Assembly: GCA_022410635.1 (NCBI GenBank)
Contig: JAJVDF010000784.1
Coordinates: forward strand, 361,501-425,500
Source of the DNA: Tretioscincus oriximinensis
Taxonomy: Eukaryota; Chordata; Lepidosauria; Squamata; Gymnophthalmidae
Length of the DNA stretch: 64,000 nt
Reading direction: 5' to 3'
Each line of letters begins with the position of its first letter. Position 1 is the first letter of the stretch. A model generated the notes under the pieces. It was given only the letters and a program-made list of their open reading frames with translations. It had not been told where the DNA came from and ran no database searches. Made by a program: the position numbers and the translations under genes. Positions 61,137-64,000 of this stretch are shown one piece after another.

Positions 61137-61465
61137 GAAGAGGAAGGAGGAGGAGAAGGAGCAGGAGAAGGAGAANAAGAAGGCAAAGGAAGAGAAGAAG
61201 AGGAAGGGGTTTATCCTGTCCTTCTCACCCAAAGGGAAGTCTTAGAAGGTTTATTTCCACTCAAAGGTTTACATCTATTCTATCTTCCCCACCAGATTAG
61301 TAGTAGTACTCATTAATCTTCTTGTAGATTGCAAATCTACTTTCGAACAGCTGAATTGGCTGAAGCTGAGGCCAATAGAGGGCGCTCACTCCTCTCCATG
61401 TCAACCACAGGGCTTTGAGAATGGATCTCAGGATTGAGAGCCCCAATACCCTTCAGCTGCATATT
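61137..61465 (-). mobile_element. tRNA-derived SINE (family A), diverged
   Basis: GGAGAAGG tail (61137-61205, one N). On the minus strand CTTCCCTTTGGGTGAGAAGG, 'GTTCGAAAGTAGATTTGCAA', 'AATTCAGCTGTTCGAAAGT', the GAGCGCCCTCTATTGGCCTC body, a decayed B box (CTCAAAGCCCTG), and ATGCAGCTGAAGGGTATTGG as head. Confidence 0.8.
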
Positions 61466-61599
61466 TTATCCTTCAACGTATTTCTAAGACAACTGGTTAA
61501 CAAAGTCACTTTGTCCCCAGCTGACTCAACAAAATACCAGAGCAACTTATCTATTAATTCTTGCCATTACTTCAACAAACTGTTTGACAAATTATAACT
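61466..61599. other. Unassigned stretch
   Basis: Short link before the low-repeat block, no features. Confidence 0.3.
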
Positions 61600-62060
61600 C
61601 CAGGCTTTCTGGCAATCTGCATCAAAACTTCTTGTATTTCTCCATTTGCTGCATCACTGCTAGCATCCTAACTTGGCAAGTTATTTAGGTTGCAAATAAA
61701 TCTTCTCAGAGTCTTCCGATGCATTCTAATTTTCATTCATGCCTTTACAGATAATAATTTAAGGAGCTGGTCACCACTTCCAATTAAGTATGGAGAAAAT
61801 AGATCATTCCCATAATTTATGCCTGCAAAAGGTTGGGCTGGATTTGTAATTAATGTTTGCTCCTTTTAATGAAATACTCCAAAGGTCTACGCTTCTGTCA
61901 TTCATGGGGGCAATTTTTCAATTGATTTGTAAAATAATACTTGAAAAGTAAATGAACATTCTTTCACACAGAAATGTCTTACTCCGGTGGAAACAGCTAG
62001 CCGAACACTAACAAAAGACCCATCCTATAATGGTGGAGGCTGAAGTTTTACTTCACTGGA
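61600..62060. other. Low-repeat block, candidate conserved noncoding element
   Basis: Unique AT-rich sequence with many ATTA/TAAT cores: 'TGCATTCTAATTTTCATTCA', 'CAGATAATAATTTAAGGAGC', 'GGATTTGTAATTAATGTTTG', 'TTTTTCAATTGATTTGTAAA'. No simple repeats, no frame. Candidate enhancer-like DNA. Confidence 0.43.
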
Positions 62061-62282
62061 ATTCACAATCCTTGCTAAGGAGAAAGAAGTAATTAAACTC
62101 CTTCAAAGTGCTTTTATTAAATTTAATTCTAGGGTGACTCTCAGCATATCTAAATAGTTTCAGACTTCAGGGACAAACGGGAGCGATCTAGTTAAGTCAC
62201 AGCTTCCGGAACAGACGTTCAAGGACTCTGAACNAATTAAGCTTTTTTGGGGTTTAGAGATTATTATGTTACCTTATACATT
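62061..62282. other. Unassigned stretch
   Basis: No shared repeat or frame. Confidence 0.3.
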
Positions 62283-62440
62283 TTTATGGCCTGGTCCCCA
62301 GTGAGCTTTATTCTGGGTTATATCTCGGAATAAAAGCCTGCCATCTACATGCTTATGTACATTCTGTAGGGCCCCAAATGGGGCCTGTCATAGTTTCATT
62401 GACGTGGATGGTCAAGCTCTGTACTTAGAACATAACCAGA
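62283..62440. repeat. Family L fragment
   Basis: 'GCCTGGTCCCCAGTGAGCTT', TATTCTGGGTTATATCTCGG and TGCCATCTACATGCTTATGT. Left arm and centre as at 34713. The right arm is only vaguely present (ACATAACCAGAGTAAG). Confidence 0.55.
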
Positions 62441-62489
62441 GTAAGTCCTTCTTATTTCTCTCTGCAATTCACTTCAAAATGAAACTGTA

Positions 62490-62675
62490 TGGAGGACAAT
62501 GTTACTAAGGCTTACAAAGTTTTGATATTGGTGTGGAATAGGCCACCACAGGAGATAGATAGTTTTCATTCACTGGAAGTCATCAAAGAGAGGCTGGAAT
62601 GGTTTTGTGAAAACTATGCAGAGCAGGGAGTTGGACTTCATGACTCATGTCCAACCTGTGAGTCTGGGTGACAAT
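62490..62675 (+). mobile_element. CR1/L3-like LINE 3' end (family V), fragment 2
   Basis: Frame 62489-62671 reads WNRPPQEIDSFHSLEVIKER then LEWFCENYAEQG. This fits a CR1-type ORF2 C terminus (LP...SL..FK.RLD). It is followed by CAGGGAGTTGGACTTCATGA and CCAACCTGTGAGTCT, the usual 3' terminus. Confidence 0.72.
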
Positions 62676-62829
62676 AAAAGCCTCAGTTTATGTGTGTTGA
62701 CCAACCAGGTCACAATTGGGGTGGTGAAACTGAGTACAAAGGCACTAAAGCACCCTCTTGAAAGCTGTTGGATGGGACACCACACCAACAACCATTGACT
62801 CCTGGAATTAAGTTTACTTTATCTCCATC
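62676..62829. other. Unassigned stretch
   Basis: No shared repeat. Confidence 0.3.
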
Positions 62830-62842
62830 CTGGGAGAAAGAT

Positions 62843-63091
62843 TTCAGAGAAATAGCTGTGTAAGTCTAGTAGAAAGTCCAGCAAAGAGGCTAGTAGCACT
62901 TAGAGAGTAACAATAGAAAAGTAGGTGGCACAAGCTTTCATAGACACGTCTACTTCTTCAGTTGCTGAGGGACTAATGCCAGGGACAGTTCCTGGCATTA
63001 GTCCCTCAGCATCTGAAGAAGTAGACATGTCTACAAAAGCCACCTGCTTTTCTACTGTTACTCTCTAAGTGCTACTAGCCTCTTTGCTGGA
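62843..63091. mobile_element. Palindromic K element with a 13-bp target duplication
   Basis: The 13-mer CTGGGAGAAAGAT occurs at 62830-62842 and 63092-63104. Between them lies a near-perfect inverted repeat: left arm 62875-62983, loop about 62984-62990, right arm 62991-63093. The arms carry the K order twice in opposite senses (AGTCCAGCAAAGAGGC ... CTGAGGGACTAATGCCAGG and its complement). Left of the palindrome is the one-sided K start AAATAGCTGTGTAAGTCTAG. No frame. Confidence 0.92.
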
Positions 63092-63104
63092 CTGGGAGAA
63101 AGAT

Positions 63105-63269
63105 GTGGAGGTCGCCTGCTCCAGGGATCCATGGTGGTGAGCTGTAGCGTACCAAACTGAATGGTCGCATGGGTGGGGTAGGTGATTGCTATCCGGAGGT
63201 TGAACATTGAGTTGAAAGTTGAAACCATATGACAGTTTCTTACCTTTACTTTGGCATAATGTTCCACCA
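63105..63269. other. Unassigned stretch
   Basis: No shared repeat. Confidence 0.3.
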
Positions 63270-63590
63270 TCTTCTCTCTTCAGCCATAGGTGCAAATGGA
63301 AGTTTTGCTAAGCTTCGGCATGCATCTCCTATTGCAGATCTTTTCTGTCTGCATGCCAAAATCCCTGTCTGCATCCCTGCCCCCACAAGGAGACGAGCAG
63401 CATGAGAAAGCGCCAGCCAACAGGACTGCAGGACCACAACTGGTCGGGCATGGACAGCTGTCTTCTGCATTCCTCTCGGCAGCCTCGCACCAGCTTTGTA
63501 TGGATTCGGATAAAGGTATGTGTTCTGATTTTCCCAGCAAAATCTGCAGTTGCTTGCAAAGTCGCTTTCACTCACTTTCCCCCTCCATGT
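63270..63590 (-). repeat. Interspersed repeat family H, copy 2
   Basis: The minus strand gives 'GCAGATTTTGCTGGGAAAAT', CCTTTATCC, CCTGCAGTCCTGTTGGCTGG, CTGCTCGTCTCCTTGTGG and 'GCAGACAGAAAAGATCTGCA', as in copy 1 at 6572. The 185-residue minus frame (63246-63803) is not preserved in copy 1 and is dismissed. Confidence 0.68.
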
Positions 63591-64000
63591 CAACATACCC
63601 ACTGTTGGCAAATGTGGCAGGACAAGAACCGGCAGTGTGTGTTTCCATGGCCAGCAACCACTCGGTTTGTGCCTGTGACCACATGCCCTTAAAGCTGTGG
63701 GCTGCCACTGCCTTGGCCCTGCCATGAAGACACAGCGTGAGCCTTTGTCTATCACTGCAACAGAAAGACGATTTGCATAGCCGGGGCGTTTGCTATATAT
63801 CATCTGAAACTCCTTTTTAAATTAGACTGGTGATTGCAATTTTTCCTTGGGTTTGACACTGAAAACAGAGCTAATTTTTGCCTGACATAAAATTGATTTA
63901 GTTTCTTATCCTAGCAAAGCAGGCAGCTTTCTCCATCTCTCTCTTCCTCTCCCCCCATGCACACATATAAGTATTTTCTCTCGGTGCTGCAGTAATTCAA
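63591..64000. other. Unassigned stretch to the window end
   Basis: 63780-63920 is AT-rich and unique ('AATTAGACTGGTGATTGCAA', 'AGCTAATTTTTGCCTGACAT') and could be part of another low-repeat block cut by the window edge. CTCTCTCTTCCTCTCCCC at 63935. No gene seen. Confidence 0.35.

Noticed and set aside
63246..63803. 185-residue minus-strand frame
   Set aside because: Lies in repeat H. The frame is not preserved in the second copy at 6572, so it is a chance frame.

Overview
This window looks like a large intergenic stretch of a squamate reptile (probably lizard) nuclear genome. I find no host protein-coding exon, rRNA or functional tRNA gene, CRISPR array, operon or origin. The squamate assignment rests on the mix of interspersed repeats: tRNA-derived SINEs with a LINE-type 3' tail and TTC/GAA runs, CORE-SINEs (MIR-like) whose tail matches an L2/CR1-like LINE, decayed CR1, L2 and L1 LINEs, and small hAT-like DNA elements. 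The species cannot be named from the sequence. Many isolated N bases and N-flanked C runs point to a draft short-read assembly.

Layout. 0-8 kb: tRNA-SINEs (2.2, 4.0, 5.7, 7.3 kb), unclassified repeat F (0.2 kb), repeat H (6.6 kb). 8-20 kb: a CR1 end (8.3 kb), LINE T plus F and a CORE-SINE (10.8-11.9 kb), a low-repeat block (12.1-12.7 kb), a DNA-element-like unit at 13 kb holding two foldback elements, a CR1 reverse-transcriptase remnant split by a CORE-SINE (14.5-15.3 kb), LINE T again (16.6 kb), and an L1 split by a hAT-like element (18.4-19.7 kb). 20-35 kb: repeats F, K, I, M and N, foldback elements, a 142-bp tandem duplication (24.65-24.9 kb), a low-repeat block (30.5-31.1 kb), and an L2 remnant split by a SINE (33.5-34.6 kb). 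35-48 kb: a low-repeat block (35.2-35.7 kb), an L1 segment between inverted CR1 ends (36.5-37.9 kb), simple repeats (43-45 kb), and an intact CORE-SINE (47.4 kb). 48-64 kb: a solo LTR inside repeat K (49.5-50.2 kb), a hAT-like element nested in repeat R (50.6 kb), the longest repeat-free block (52.1-52.7 kb), a SINE with about 195 bp of GAA (53.0 kb), further low-repeat blocks (48.6, 56.6, 61.6 kb), a hAT-like element (58.8 kb), and a 219-bp near-perfect palindrome flanked by a 13-bp direct repeat (62.8-63.1 kb).

How it fits together. Nothing here is a gene pathway. The readable biology is retroposition and DNA transposition layered over probable regulatory sequence. Two SINE bodies (tRNA-SINE A and CORE-SINE J) and two 3' tails combine: J occurs with either tail. 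One of those tails is also the 3' end of the local LINE T, so LINE-SINE partnership and tail exchange can be seen within one window. Between the repeats are AT-rich, repeat-free blocks with many homeodomain-like ATTA cores. These resemble the conserved noncoding elements of gene deserts around developmental regulators, but only cross-species alignment could show that. I did not find a previously undescribed molecular system. The best leads are the palindromic K copy, the foldback family E, the N family with its reverse-transcriptase motif and minisatellite, and the low-repeat blocks.
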